This document shows positions 50,062-58,538 of a stretch of 64,000 nucleotides of DNA, piece by piece (the stretch's first letter is position 1; each line of letters begins with the position of its first letter). The position numbers were made by a program, and so were the translations under genes. Origin of the DNA: Nannocystis pusilla (GTDB lineage: Bacteria > Myxococcota_A > Polyangia > Nannocystales > Nannocystaceae). The notes below the pieces were generated by a model that did no database searches, was not told the DNA's origin, and saw only the letters and a program-made list of their open reading frames with translations. The DNA is taken from assembly GCF_026626665.1 (NCBI RefSeq), contig NZ_JAPNKE010000002.1, positions 11,800,001 through 11,864,000 of the forward strand, written 5' to 3'.

Positions 50062-50708
50062 TCAACCCTCGGACGTGCGTCGGACCAGGCGCAATTTTCC
50101 TCGCTCCGGCGCACCAGATGCCGTCGCCAGCCGCCTCGACCCCCGCGATCGCGGCCACGGGGACGCTCAGGACCTCTTCCGGCGTGCCGTCGGCGGCCAG
50201 GCGGCGCAACTCGGCGGGCTTGTCGTCGAAGGCCGCGCCGTGCCCAGCTGGCCGTCGACGCACGTCACCCCGGTGACGAACCGGTCCGACGTCAGGGTCT
50301 TCACGACCTCGCCGGTGGCGGCGTCGACCTTGTGGATCCGCGCGCCATAGCATTGGCCGACCCACGTACAACTGTCGGACCAGGCCATGCCGCTGTCCTC
50401 GCCCTTGCCGGGGGAGGGCAAGCGTCTGACACGTTGTCCGTCGCTCGGATCGATGACGAGGATCTCGCCTCCGGCCAATTGATCGAGGCGCTCGCCGTCC
50501 CAGGCGGTGCCGGCGCCGGCCCCGGAATGGCGAAGCGGCGCACGATGGTGCCCGTGATCGGGTCGAAGGCGACGACCTCGTCGTCGCGGGCGAACCACAC
50601 CGACTTGCCGTCGAAGGTGACGCCGTGGATCTGGCCTTCGCCGTCCGGGACGTACTCGCGCGCGACCTCGGCGGCGTGGATGGGAGCGGGGGGCTGTTCG
50701 TGGGTCAT
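50062..50708 (-). CDS. Beta-propeller protein (Vgb/SMP-30-like), frameshifted
   Basis: ATG 50708. About 215 residues in NHL/Vgb-like blades: GQIHGVTFDGKSVWFARDDE, VVAFDPITGTIVRRFAIPG, AGTAWDGERLDQLAGGEILV, ARIHKVDAATGEVVKTLTSD, ELRRLAADGTPEEVLSVPVA. Breaks near 50515, 50245 and 50090. No signal peptide is seen, so it is probably cytoplasmic, possibly a lactonase- or lyase-like enzyme or simply a propeller scaffold. It starts about 25 bases after the regulator gene on the same strand, so the two probably form an operon. Confidence 0.6.
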
Positions 50709-50732
50709 GACATTCTGTCGCATGTCCGAGGT

Positions 50733-51946
50733 CTAGCCGCCCGGGACGAGGCCGAGTAGACATCCGTGACGCGATCGGGGCGCCGGGTCGGGTGTAGCGG
50801 ACGTTCTTTCCCTTGCCGGTGCGGACGACGACGCCGCGCTCGACGAGCAGCTGCAGGGCCCGCTGGGCGGTCCTGCGTGACACGCCGGCGTGGTCGGCGA
50901 GGGCCTGGGCCGACCACGCCGCGCCGTCGCGGAGGAGCAGGCCGAGCGCGCGGCCTCGTCGTCGGTCGGCGGCAACAGGACGGCGACGTCGCGCTCCGGA
51001 GGCGAGCACGTAGCCGTCCTCGCTGGCGACCGGCGCGGCGGCGAGGCCGTCCATGAGCCTGCGCAGGCGGCCGAGCTCGACCTGCAGGCGGGCCCGGTGC
51101 GAGGCGTTGACGCGGCCGACGGCGAAGGCGCGGGCCGCCAGATCGTCGCGCGCGACCGCGGCCGGCCAGGCGCGCGCGAGCTCGAGGAGCAGGGCGAACA
51201 GCACCGGGCGGCGCGCGAGCGGGATGGTGACGCGGCCGGCGAGGGCGAGGCGGCGACAGGCGTCGACGAGCAGCACGTGGCCGCGCGCCAGCGACTCGAT
51301 GGCGAACAGGTCGGCGTCGACGGGCGCGCCGGCGCGCCAGGATCGACGCGACCGGGCGCGCGAGCTCGTGCTCCAGCGCCTCGACCGTGCGCGCGAGCAA
51401 TTGATGCGGGGCGCGGCCATGGCCTCGCGGGCGCGGGCGAGGGCGGCCCGGGCGTCGCTGGGGTGCAGCGCGCGCACGGCGATCTCGGCCTGCACGAGGA
51501 GGCGACGGCGCGGAGGTCGGGGCCGAGGTCGCCGGCCAGGACGGCCTCGACGGCGCGGCGGGCCTCGTTGAGGCGGCCGAGCAGGACCTCGGCGCGGGCG
51601 AGGACGAGGCGCTGCATGGCGGCGTTGCGGGCGTCCCCGAGGCGCTCCAGGGCGTCGGCGGCGGCCCTGGCGGCGCGGGCGGCCTGGGCCGGGGCGCCGC
51701 TGCCGAGCTCGACCTCGACCAGGGCGGCGCGCGCCCGGGCGGCCAGGAGCGGGTCGTCGTCGGCGCGGCCGACTGCCTGTTCGAGGGCGGTGCGCGCCAG
51801 CTCGAGGTCGCCGAGCTGGGCATAGGCGATGCCGCGGAGGGTGAGGCCGCGGGGGCCGTCGTCGCGACCCACGCCGGTGAGCGCGCGCAGCGGTCGCCGC
51901 CGGCGAGGGCGCGGGCGGCGTCGAGGAGGGCGTCGGGCGCGGGCAC
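50733..51946 (-). CDS. TPR-containing transcriptional regulator with C-terminal winged helix
   Basis: From the start at 51946 (MPAPDALLDAARALAGGDRC), the first half is TPR-like helices (LTLRGIAYAQLGDLELARTA, LVLARAEVLLGRLNEARRAV). The second half has VLFALLLELARAWPAAVARD and RVNASHRARLQVELGRLRRL, resembling a transcriptional-activator domain, and ends in a helix-turn-helix: SAQALADHAGVSRRTAQRAL, LQLLVERGVVVRTGKGKNVR. Breaks near 51890, 51500, 51350, 51000 and 50775; the last residues are uncertain. Probably regulates the downstream propeller gene. Signal unknown. Confidence 0.6.
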
Positions 51947-52042
51947 GCGGCGAGGATGGTCCGGCCGCCGGGAAATGTCACGAGGGGAGTCGCGCCACGA
52001 ATGTTACGCGCGACGCGGACGCGGGCCGCCTATGTTGTCGGC

Positions 52043-52201
52043 ATGTGCCCCGCCTGTTGGACCTCCATTGCGCTCACCGTCGCCGCGGCGACGGGGACCG
52101 GCGCCGCAGTGACCACTTTGGTGGTCCGGGCGAAGCGGTCGCTGGCGCCGAAGCGTCGACCCGAACCGCGAAAGGAGGAATGCCATGACCGCCGCGAATG
52201 A
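52043..52201 (+). CDS. Small membrane protein with N-terminal CPAC
   Basis: 52 residues: MCPACWTSIALTVAAATGTG, a helix continuing to TTLVVRAKR, and a basic polar tail. It begins Cys-Pro-Ala-Cys, a thioredoxin-like C-x-x-C, directly before the membrane helix. Its end overlaps the start of the DUF899 gene (ATG 52185), where the site AAAGGAGGAATGCC provides a strong RBS. I recall similar short CPAC proteins beside DUF899 genes in other bacteria. Redox partner is an inference. Confidence 0.6.
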   Translation: MCPACWTSIALTVAAATGTGAAVTTLVVRAKRSLAPKRRPEPRKEECHDRRE

Positions 52202-52893
52202 TGTCGTGAGCCGCGAGGCCTGGCTGGCGGCCCGGCCTGGAGCTGCTGGCGCGCGAGAAGGCGTGGACCCGCGAGGGCGACGCGCTGGCGGCGGCCCGGC
52301 GCGCCTTGCCGCGGGTCCGCATCGACGCCCCGTACGTGTTCAGCGGGCCCGACGGCGAGCGCCGCCTGCCCGACCTGTTCGCCGGCAAGCGCCAGCTCGT
52401 CGTGTATCATTTCATGTTCGATCCATCGAAGGACCAGGGGTGCAGGAGCTGCTCCTTCGTCGCCGATCATTTCGCCGGCGTCCAGGTCCACCTGGCCGCC
52501 CGTGACACCGCGTTGGTGGTGGTCTCGCGGGCGCCGCTGGCCAAGATCGCCGCCTTCCGGGCGCGGATGGGCTGGACGTTCCCGTGGCTGTCGTCGCACG
52601 GCAGCAGCTTCCACTACGACTTCGGCGTGTCGTCCGACCCGGCCGACGTCGCGGCCCAGGCGGTCGACTACCATTATAAAGCAGGCGTTCCCGCACTCCG
52701 AGGCGCCGGGGATCAGCGTGTTCGAGCGCGAGGGCGACGCGGTCTACCACACCTATTCGACGTACGGCCGCGGCTTCGAGCCGGTGATGACGACCTACGC
52801 GATCTCGACCTCACGCCGCTGGGCCGGCAGGAGGAGGGGCTCGAGTTCCCGATGGCGTGGGTGCGCCACCACGACCGCTACGACGGGATGTGA
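52185..52893 (+). CDS. DUF899-family thioredoxin-like protein, frameshifted
   Basis: ATG 52185 with AAAGGAGG just before it. About 235 residues: SREAWLAARLELLAREKAWT, DAPYVFSGPDGERRLPDLFA, LVVYHFMFDPSKDQGCRSCS, VVVSRAPLAKIAAFRARMGW, FPWLSSHGSSFHYDFGVSS, YGRGFEPVMTTYAI and MAWVRHHDRYDGM. The order matches DUF899 proteins, which have a thioredoxin-like fold; C-x-x-C appears as GCRSC. Breaks near 52230, 52680 and 52800. Function of the family is not established. It overlaps a small CPAC membrane protein and is followed by two CATGTC hairpins. Confidence 0.78.
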
Positions 52894-52906
52894 CTTTAGA
52901 GCAGGT

Positions 52907-52963
52907 CTCGAGGGGCATGTCTGGATAGACATGCCCTACGAGAATGTCCGTACGGACATGCTC
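52907..52963. terminator. Two adjacent CATGTC-core hairpins between convergent genes
   Basis: Hairpin 1: outer CTCG (52907-52910) / CGAG (52939-52942) around GGGCATGTCT-GGAT-AGACATGCCC (52913-52936), a 10-bp perfect inner stem. Hairpin 2: ATGTCCGTACGGACAT (52944-52959), a perfect 16-bp palindrome with GAG/CTC on its flanks. They lie just after the DUF899 stop and just before the stop of the convergent adaptor remnant. A bidirectional terminator is plausible. Confidence 0.6.
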
Positions 52964-52973
52964 CTTAGGACAC

Positions 52974-53460
52974 TCACAGCGCGACGCCGGACTGCTGGTC
53001 GATCAGCAGCGCGCCGGCCACGGCCACGCGCTCGCCGGGGTTCAGGCCGGAGACGACCTGGGCGTGGTCGCCGGCGGTGGGGCCGACGGTCACGCGGCGG
53101 GCCTCGAACACGCCGGGGTCGACCTCGGCCACCACCCACAGCGCGGTCTTGTCGCCGATCTCGAGCAGCGGCGCCCCGCCGGCTCGACCTGGGCGCCGAT
53201 CTGGTTGGCCGGCGCAGCACCGTGCCGTCGATCGGCGCGACCACGGTGACGCGGCCGGGGCGGCTGGGGCCGAGCACTCGATCGCGCGGCGGGCGTGGCG
53301 GTCGGCGACGCGGGCGGCCTCGAGCTCGGCGCGGGCGGTCTGGCGGTCGAGCTCGCGGCCGATGCCGGACTGCATCATCTGCTCCTGGCGGGCCAGCGCT
53401 CGCTCGGCGCGCTCGACTCGCGCGGCGCGACGCGCCGGGTCGCGATGTGACCCCGCGCGC
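52974..53460 (-). pseudogene. C-terminal remnant of an RND/HlyD-type membrane fusion protein
   Basis: Only the end of a periplasmic adaptor is present. The coiled-coil return helix is seen (ARVERAERALARQEQMMQSG, RQTARAELEAARVADRHARR), then the lipoyl half VTVVAPIDGTVLRR, and the beta-barrel ALWVVAEVDPGVFEARRVTV with GLNPGERVAVAGALLIDQQS and GVAL at the end. The N-terminal signal, first lipoyl half and first helix are missing; upstream sequence after 53460 loses sense and the terpene cyclase gene follows. No RND pump gene is near. Frameshifts near 53265 and 53190. I read this as a truncated gene left by a rearrangement. Confidence 0.55.
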
Positions 53461-53533
53461 CCGCCTTCGTGGAGGACAATTCGTCGAAATGCGCGAACCC
53501 ACACGATGACAGGGCTGCGAGCTGCGTCCGCGC

Positions 53534-55172
53534 TCACGCGGTCTTGATCCACGCGCGGTCGTGAATGATGAGGGACAGGCGAGGCGCGAGCGCGCCGAGC
53601 GGCACCTCGTAGCGCGGCCGGACAGCAGGTCGCGGACGCGGGCCAGGGCCCACACGCTGTAGAGCGTGGCGAGCAGCGGGACGTCGTAGACGAACGGGCG
53701 CGGGCCGAGCGAGTCGGCCTCGGCAGCGAAGCCGCCGCTGCGGCCCTGGCCGGCGAGCAGCGCCAGCGCCGACTCGTTGAGCTCGCCGGAGGACAGGCTG
53801 CCGGGGCAGGCCGCGAGGCCGGCGAGCGCGTAGGCCGTGCTCAGCACGTGGCTGCGGCGGTCGTCGGGGTGGATCGGCCAGCCGCCGTCGCCGCGCCGCA
53901 GGTCGCGGAGGAAGCCGACGCAGCGGCGGCGGATGTCGGCCGCGCGGGTGCCCGGGCGCTGACCCGCGGCCGCGTTGATGACATGGAAGGCGGGGTAGGT
54001 GACGCACAGCTTCCACTCGCCGCGGAAGCCTCCAGTGGGCTGCTGGGCGCGGGCGAGCCAGGCCCAGGCGGCGTCGATGACCGCGGGCGGGGCCATGTGG
54101 CTGGCGCGCAGGGCGGTGATCGACTTGGCGGTGATCTCGGCCTCGGACGCGGCGCCGCGGACGAAGGTGGGGAAGCCGCCGTCGCTGTTCTGCAGCGCGA
54201 GCAGGTTGGCCACCGCGCGGCGGATGCTCGGGCGATGAATCAGCGGATTGCGGCGGGCGAGCAGCGACAGCACCACGCTGGTGTCGTCGGCGTCGGTCTG
54301 CGAGACGCCCTCGGCGTAGCCCCAGCCGCCGTCGGCCTGCTGCTGCGATACCAGGAATTGTTCGCAGCGCTGCAGCTCGTGCGCGGGCCGCCGCGCCTCG
54401 GTGAGCACCAGACCGGCGAGGCAGGTGACCCAGATGTCTTCGTTGGTGATGAACGGGACGCCGCCGCCGGGCCGCAACTGGCCGGCGAGGAAATTGAGGC
54501 CGAGGGCGCGGTGCGGCGCGGCGCAGCCGAGGCGGTCAGCGCGAGCAGGGCGACGATGGTGACGAGCACGCTGCTGCCCAGCTGCCGTCGGTCGCCTGGG
54601 CGCCGAGGATCGTCGCCACCTCGGCGTCACCGATCTCGGCGGCGCGGCGCGTGGCACAGCTGGAGCACGCGAATCGACGCCAGCAAGATCGTCACCCACA
54701 GATGGGAGGACTCGGAGCGGACGACCGCGAGCGCAACACGGCCTGACCCGGAGGAGCGCCCCGAGTTCGACCAGCATCACCTCGACGAGCACGCGCTTGC
54801 GCCAGCGTGGGGTGATCGAAGGCGACCAGGGTGCGCTGGAGCGAGGCGAGGCCCTCGGCGCCGAGCCGGCCGTGGACCACGAGCTCGCAGAGGATGCGCG
54901 AAAGCGTGCGGTCGAGGCGACTGGCATGACTCGAGTCGACGTCGTCCACGTCGACCTCGGCCAGGCGGCGCCGGCAGAAGCCCGCGATCTCGGCCTGGAG
55001 CGCCGGGCCGTGGCCGCAGGTGCGCAGCAGGTGCAGCGCCAGCGCGCTCTCCAGCGCCGGCCGCTGCAGCCGGCGGCGAGCCGTCCGTCGGGTAAGCGGT
55101 GATCGAGCACGGATTGCACGGCGCGCTCCAGCGCCGGCTCGATCTGTTCGAGCACGCCAATTCGGTGAGCAT
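53534..55172 (-). CDS. Class II terpene-cyclase-like protein (squalene-hopene cyclase fold)
   Basis: About 545 residues from ATG 55172. QW-type repeats are clear: SQQQADGGWGYAEG, ALQNSDGGFPTF, QQPTGGFRGEW, RRGDGGWPIHPDDR and GRSGGF. After the first comes SQTDADDTSVVLSLL at about residue 290, matching the D-x-D-D-T acid motif of class II cyclases. Squalene-hopene cyclases are about 630-700 residues, while bacterial class II diterpene cyclases (Rv3377c type) are about 500-550 with this motif in mid-protein, so the shorter class fits better. Breaks near 55145, 55075, 54780, 54580, 54530 and 53620. A HAD phosphatase is divergent and a P450 is close. A generic prenyltransferase-repeat protein without cyclase activity is the alternative. 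Confidence 0.7.
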
Positions 55173-55299
55173 GACCTTTGATCAGAGCTACTCGAATTAT
55201 TGGTTCCGATCAACGACCATCGCGCAGACTGGCGAATTATCCGGTGCCTCGTGCGTCTGGGGTCTGGAGCATGCGGCTTCGGTCCGCTATGATCAGGGC
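55173..55299. promoter_or_regulatory. Divergent promoter region between cyclase and HAD genes
   Basis: A 127-bp gap between divergent starts. The stretch 55177-55250 is clearly more AT-rich than the surroundings (TCGAATTATTGG, GGCGAATTATCC), as expected for promoters in very GC-rich DNA. It would let the two genes share regulation. No exact -35/-10 pair is claimed. Confidence 0.35.
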
Positions 55300-56186
55300 A
55301 TGACGTACGACGAACCCGTGGCACGCGTGGCGATCCTCGATGTCGACGGTACGATGCACCCGCGGTCGATCGGCCTGGCGCTGCTCGACGAGATGGGCCG
55401 CCGCGGCCTCGGCCGGGCCGACGCGATCGCGGCCGTGATGACCGCCGTGGCCCAGTTGCGCGCCGGTTCCATCGATTTCCCGACGATGGTCGCCCGCAGC
55501 ACCGCGGCCTACGCGGCGGCCCTGGCGGGCGCGGAGCAGGCTGCGCTGGCGGCCCTGGCCCGCGAGACCTGCAGACGCTGCGCGGCGAATTGTTCGCGTT
55601 CGTGCGCCCGCTGATCGCGCGGCTCATGGAGGCCGGCGTGGCTCTCTATATCGTTTCCTCCAGCCCCCACGAGATCGTCGCGCTGCTGGCCGCGGACCTG
55701 GGCGTAACCGATTGTGATGGTTCGCGATTCGCGGCCCGGGACGGTCGCTACACTGGTGATTGTCACAGCATGCCCGGGGCGCTCGGGGGCAAGTTGACAT
55801 TGTTACGACAGTTTGCCGCGGCCCGCGGCGCGTCGCTTTCGCGGTCCCTCGCGCTGGGCAATGGCCCCGGCGACATCGAGGTGCTCGGGGCCGTCGGAAG
55901 GCCCCTGGTCTTCGAGGCAGGGCCGCCCCTGTCAGCCATCGCACGCACTAACAATTGGCCTAGGTCAATCGTATCAATGTTTTGGATCATGTCGCGCTGG
56001 CGCTGGCGGCTTGACGCGACGTCAGCGACGCGGATCCCCCGCGGGGTCGTAACGTCGTGGAGGAATTCGGCGGCGACCGGCGCGTGCTGGACGCGCTCGA
56101 CGGTGAAGCGGCGGAGGATCGCCGCGGTCGCCAGCACGATCTCGGCGGTCGCCATGTGGTTGCCGATGCAGGTGCGTGGGCCGTAG
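55300..56186 (+). CDS. HAD-superfamily phosphatase (subclass IB, SerB-like)
   Basis: ATG 55300. Motif I VAILDVDGTM (D-x-D-G-T), helical cap, motif II LYIVSSSPHEIV (Ser), then Lys in LGGKLTLLRQF and motif III SLALGNGPGDIEVLGAVG with the metal-binding Asp. The core after this is GRPLVFEAGPPLSAIARTNN. One frameshift near 55575. The first in-frame stop is 56186, but that would overlap the P450 gene by about 200 bases, so the real end is probably near 55960 after an unseen shift. Subclass IB enzymes act on small phosphates. Beside a class II cyclase it could remove the diphosphate left on the product; this is inference. Confidence 0.7.
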
Positions 56187-57371
56187 CCGAACGGCAAATA
56201 GCTGGCCCGCGCGCGGCCTGGGCCACGCCGCCGAGGAAGCGCTCGGGCGAGAAGCGCTCGGGCGCCTCCCACAGCGCCGGGTGGCGGTGCGTCAGATACG
56301 GGCACAGCATCACGGTGGCGCCGGCCGGCACGAGGTAGCCGCCGAGCTCGTCGTCGGCGACCACGTGGCGCGGGAACGCCCAGAACGGCGGGTACAGGCG
56401 CAGCGCCTCCTGCACCGCGGCGGCGAGGAACAGGAAGCGGTTGCGGTCGGCGACCGTGGGCGGGCGTCGCCGAATGTATCGACCTCGCTCATCACCCGCG
56501 CCTTCGCCTCGGGGTGGAGGTCGAGGCAATAAAGCAACCACGTCAGCGCCTGGGCGGTCGATTCGTGGCCGCCGAGCAGCAGGCTGACCGCCTCGTCGCG
56601 GATCAGTCGGGCCGTGTCGGGTGATTGTGGGTCGTCGCCGACGTGGCGCAGCAGGAATGTGAGGAGATCGGGATCGCCGTCGGGGCGGCCGCGGTGGGCC
56701 TCGATCGCGCGGTGGATGAAATCGTCGATCACCGCGAGCGCGGCCAGGAAACGTTGATTGCGCTGGGTCGGCCACGACAGCGGGACGCGGAACAGCTGAC
56801 CGCTGGCGCCGACGAAGTCGACGGCGTCGCGGATGGCGGCGCGCAGGCGCGCCTCTTCGTCGTCGAGGCGCTCGCCGAGCAGGGAGCCGAGGATCGCGTC
56901 GAGGGTGAGGGCGACCATTTCGTCGGCGAGGTCGAGCTCGTCGCCGCGGGCGGCCGCTCGCTGCCAGCGGCCCAAGCTGTCGCTCCATGGCCCCCCTGAG
57001 GGGCGGGGCGAATGCGGCAGGGCGCCGACCTGAAACCGCGGCGTCAGCAGCTTGCGCTGGCGCGCCCACAGCTCGCCGTTGCTGGCCGGCAGCCCGTCGC
57101 CGATCAGCGGCGCGGCGCGGTGCATCGCCTTGGTGTAGTTCTCCCGGCGCGTGACGAGCACATGCTGGATCTGGTCGGGGTGAACGACGAGATAGAGCAG
57201 TCGTGTGCCGACCCGGGCGCAGCTGATGTCGCCGTGGGCCCGCCACATATGATGCAGGAGCTCGAACATGCGGCCCTGGGCGACCTCCGGGAGGTTGCCG
57301 AGGAGAAACCCGCCGCGCGGCCCGAGGGCGGTGCGCCGCATCAGGTGAGCGACGATTCCGGAGCGTGTCAT
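55987..57371 (-). CDS. Cytochrome P450, frameshifted
   Basis: ATG 57371. About 455 residues. N-terminal RTALGPRGGFLLGNLPEVAQ fits P450 proline/glycine-rich starts. C-helix GELWARQRKLLTPRF (W-x-x-x-R), I-helix VSLLLGGHESTAQALTWLLY (G-x-E-S-T), ExxR in QEALRLYPPFWAFPR, PERF in APERFSPERFLGG, and the haem loop FGYGPRTCIGNHMA with the thiolate Cys. Breaks near 57000, 56465 and 56205; the C-terminus after TTPRGIRVADV is uncertain, as its frame stays open past the HAD gene end. No ferredoxin or reductase is nearby. Substrate unknown; oxidation of a terpene made by the neighbouring cyclase is a reasonable guess. Confidence 0.85.
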
Positions 57372-57613
57372 CGCCGGCAGGATAGCAGCCCGTCGCGGCC
57401 GACCCACTCGATTTCGAGATTCCGCGACGCGCCGCCGCCGCGCTCGTCGCCGCGCCCTCCGATCATCATACTGCGCGGCGCGACGATTTCTCGATCCTGG
57501 ACGACGTACCGCGACGCTCCATGACCCGGGTGAGAATCGGGGGGGGATTTGTCATGGGTCGCAGCCGATCGCGTCAATCTCTGTAGGGCTTTTCATGTCT
57601 CTCTCGCCGGGGG

Positions 57614-58536
57614 GTGGCCGCGGCGGGCGGCAAGCTGTCGACGGTGGTGGCGTTCAACCCGGCCCTGGGCGGATTACCGGAGTCGATCACCGTCGACGAC
57701 GACGGGAACATCTATGCTTCCACGGGGAAGCACATCGAAGATCACCCCGTGGGGCCACGTGAGCGTGTTCGCGACCTGCCGCTGCCGCCCGGCGTGCTGT
57801 CGGCCGGGCTCAAGTTCGGCGAGGACGGCGACCTCTATGTGGCCACCGGCAGCATCTCACCCACGCCGCCGGTCGCGTTCGTGTTTCGCATCGACCCCGA
57901 CGGCGCGGTATCGACGTACGCGACCCTCGATCCGACCGGCTATCCCAACGATCTGGCGTTCGGCGACCACGGCAAGCTGTTCGTCACCGATCCGCTGCAC
58001 GGGCAGATCTGGAAGATCGACGAGGACGGCGAACCCGAGGTCTGGCTGACAGACCCTGCATTCGCGGGCAACGAGGAGGATCCGTACCTCGAGCTGTCGG
58101 ACTTCGGGGTCGACGGCATCGCCTTCGACCGCCACAAGAACAACCTTTACGTGTCGAACCTCGATTACGGGACGATCCTCCGGGTGGAGATCGAGTGCGA
58201 TGGATCGCCCGGCGACGTCGAGGTGTGGGCCGACGACTTCGACGCGCTGGCCGGGGCCGACGGAATCGCGTTCGACGACAAGGGGACGCTGTTCGTGGCG
58301 GTCAACGGGCAGGACCGCTTGGTCGCGATCGACAAGCACGGGGACATCGACGTGGTCGCCGAAGGCGGACCGCTCGACGCGCCGTCGTCGCTGGTGTTCG
58401 GGGTGACGAAGCAGAGCAAGAAGACGCTCTACGTGGCGAGCTTCGCCATCACCCGCGCGTACGGGATCGTGCCGGGACGCCGAAGCCGGCGCTGCTGAAG
58501 CTGGCGGTGCAGCACCAGGGGCTGCCGCTGCTGTGA
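57614..58536 (+). CDS. SMP-30/gluconolactonase-like beta-propeller protein
   Basis: About 307 residues in NHL/SMP-30-like blades: GLPESITVDDDGNIYASTGK, LKFGEDGDLYVATGS, PNDLAFGDHGKLFVTDPLHG, VDGIAFDRHKNNLYVSNLDY, ADGIAFDDKGTLFVAVNGQD, SSLVFGVTKQSKKTLYVASF. The start used is GTG 57614; ATG 57595 is in another frame, so a signal peptide may be hidden by an indel. One further shift near 58478 leads to ALLKLAVQHQGLPLL. Lactonase, lyase or scaffold roles are all possible. It is divergent from the P450 gene and may belong to that locus. Confidence 0.72.
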
Positions 58537-58538
58537 AA

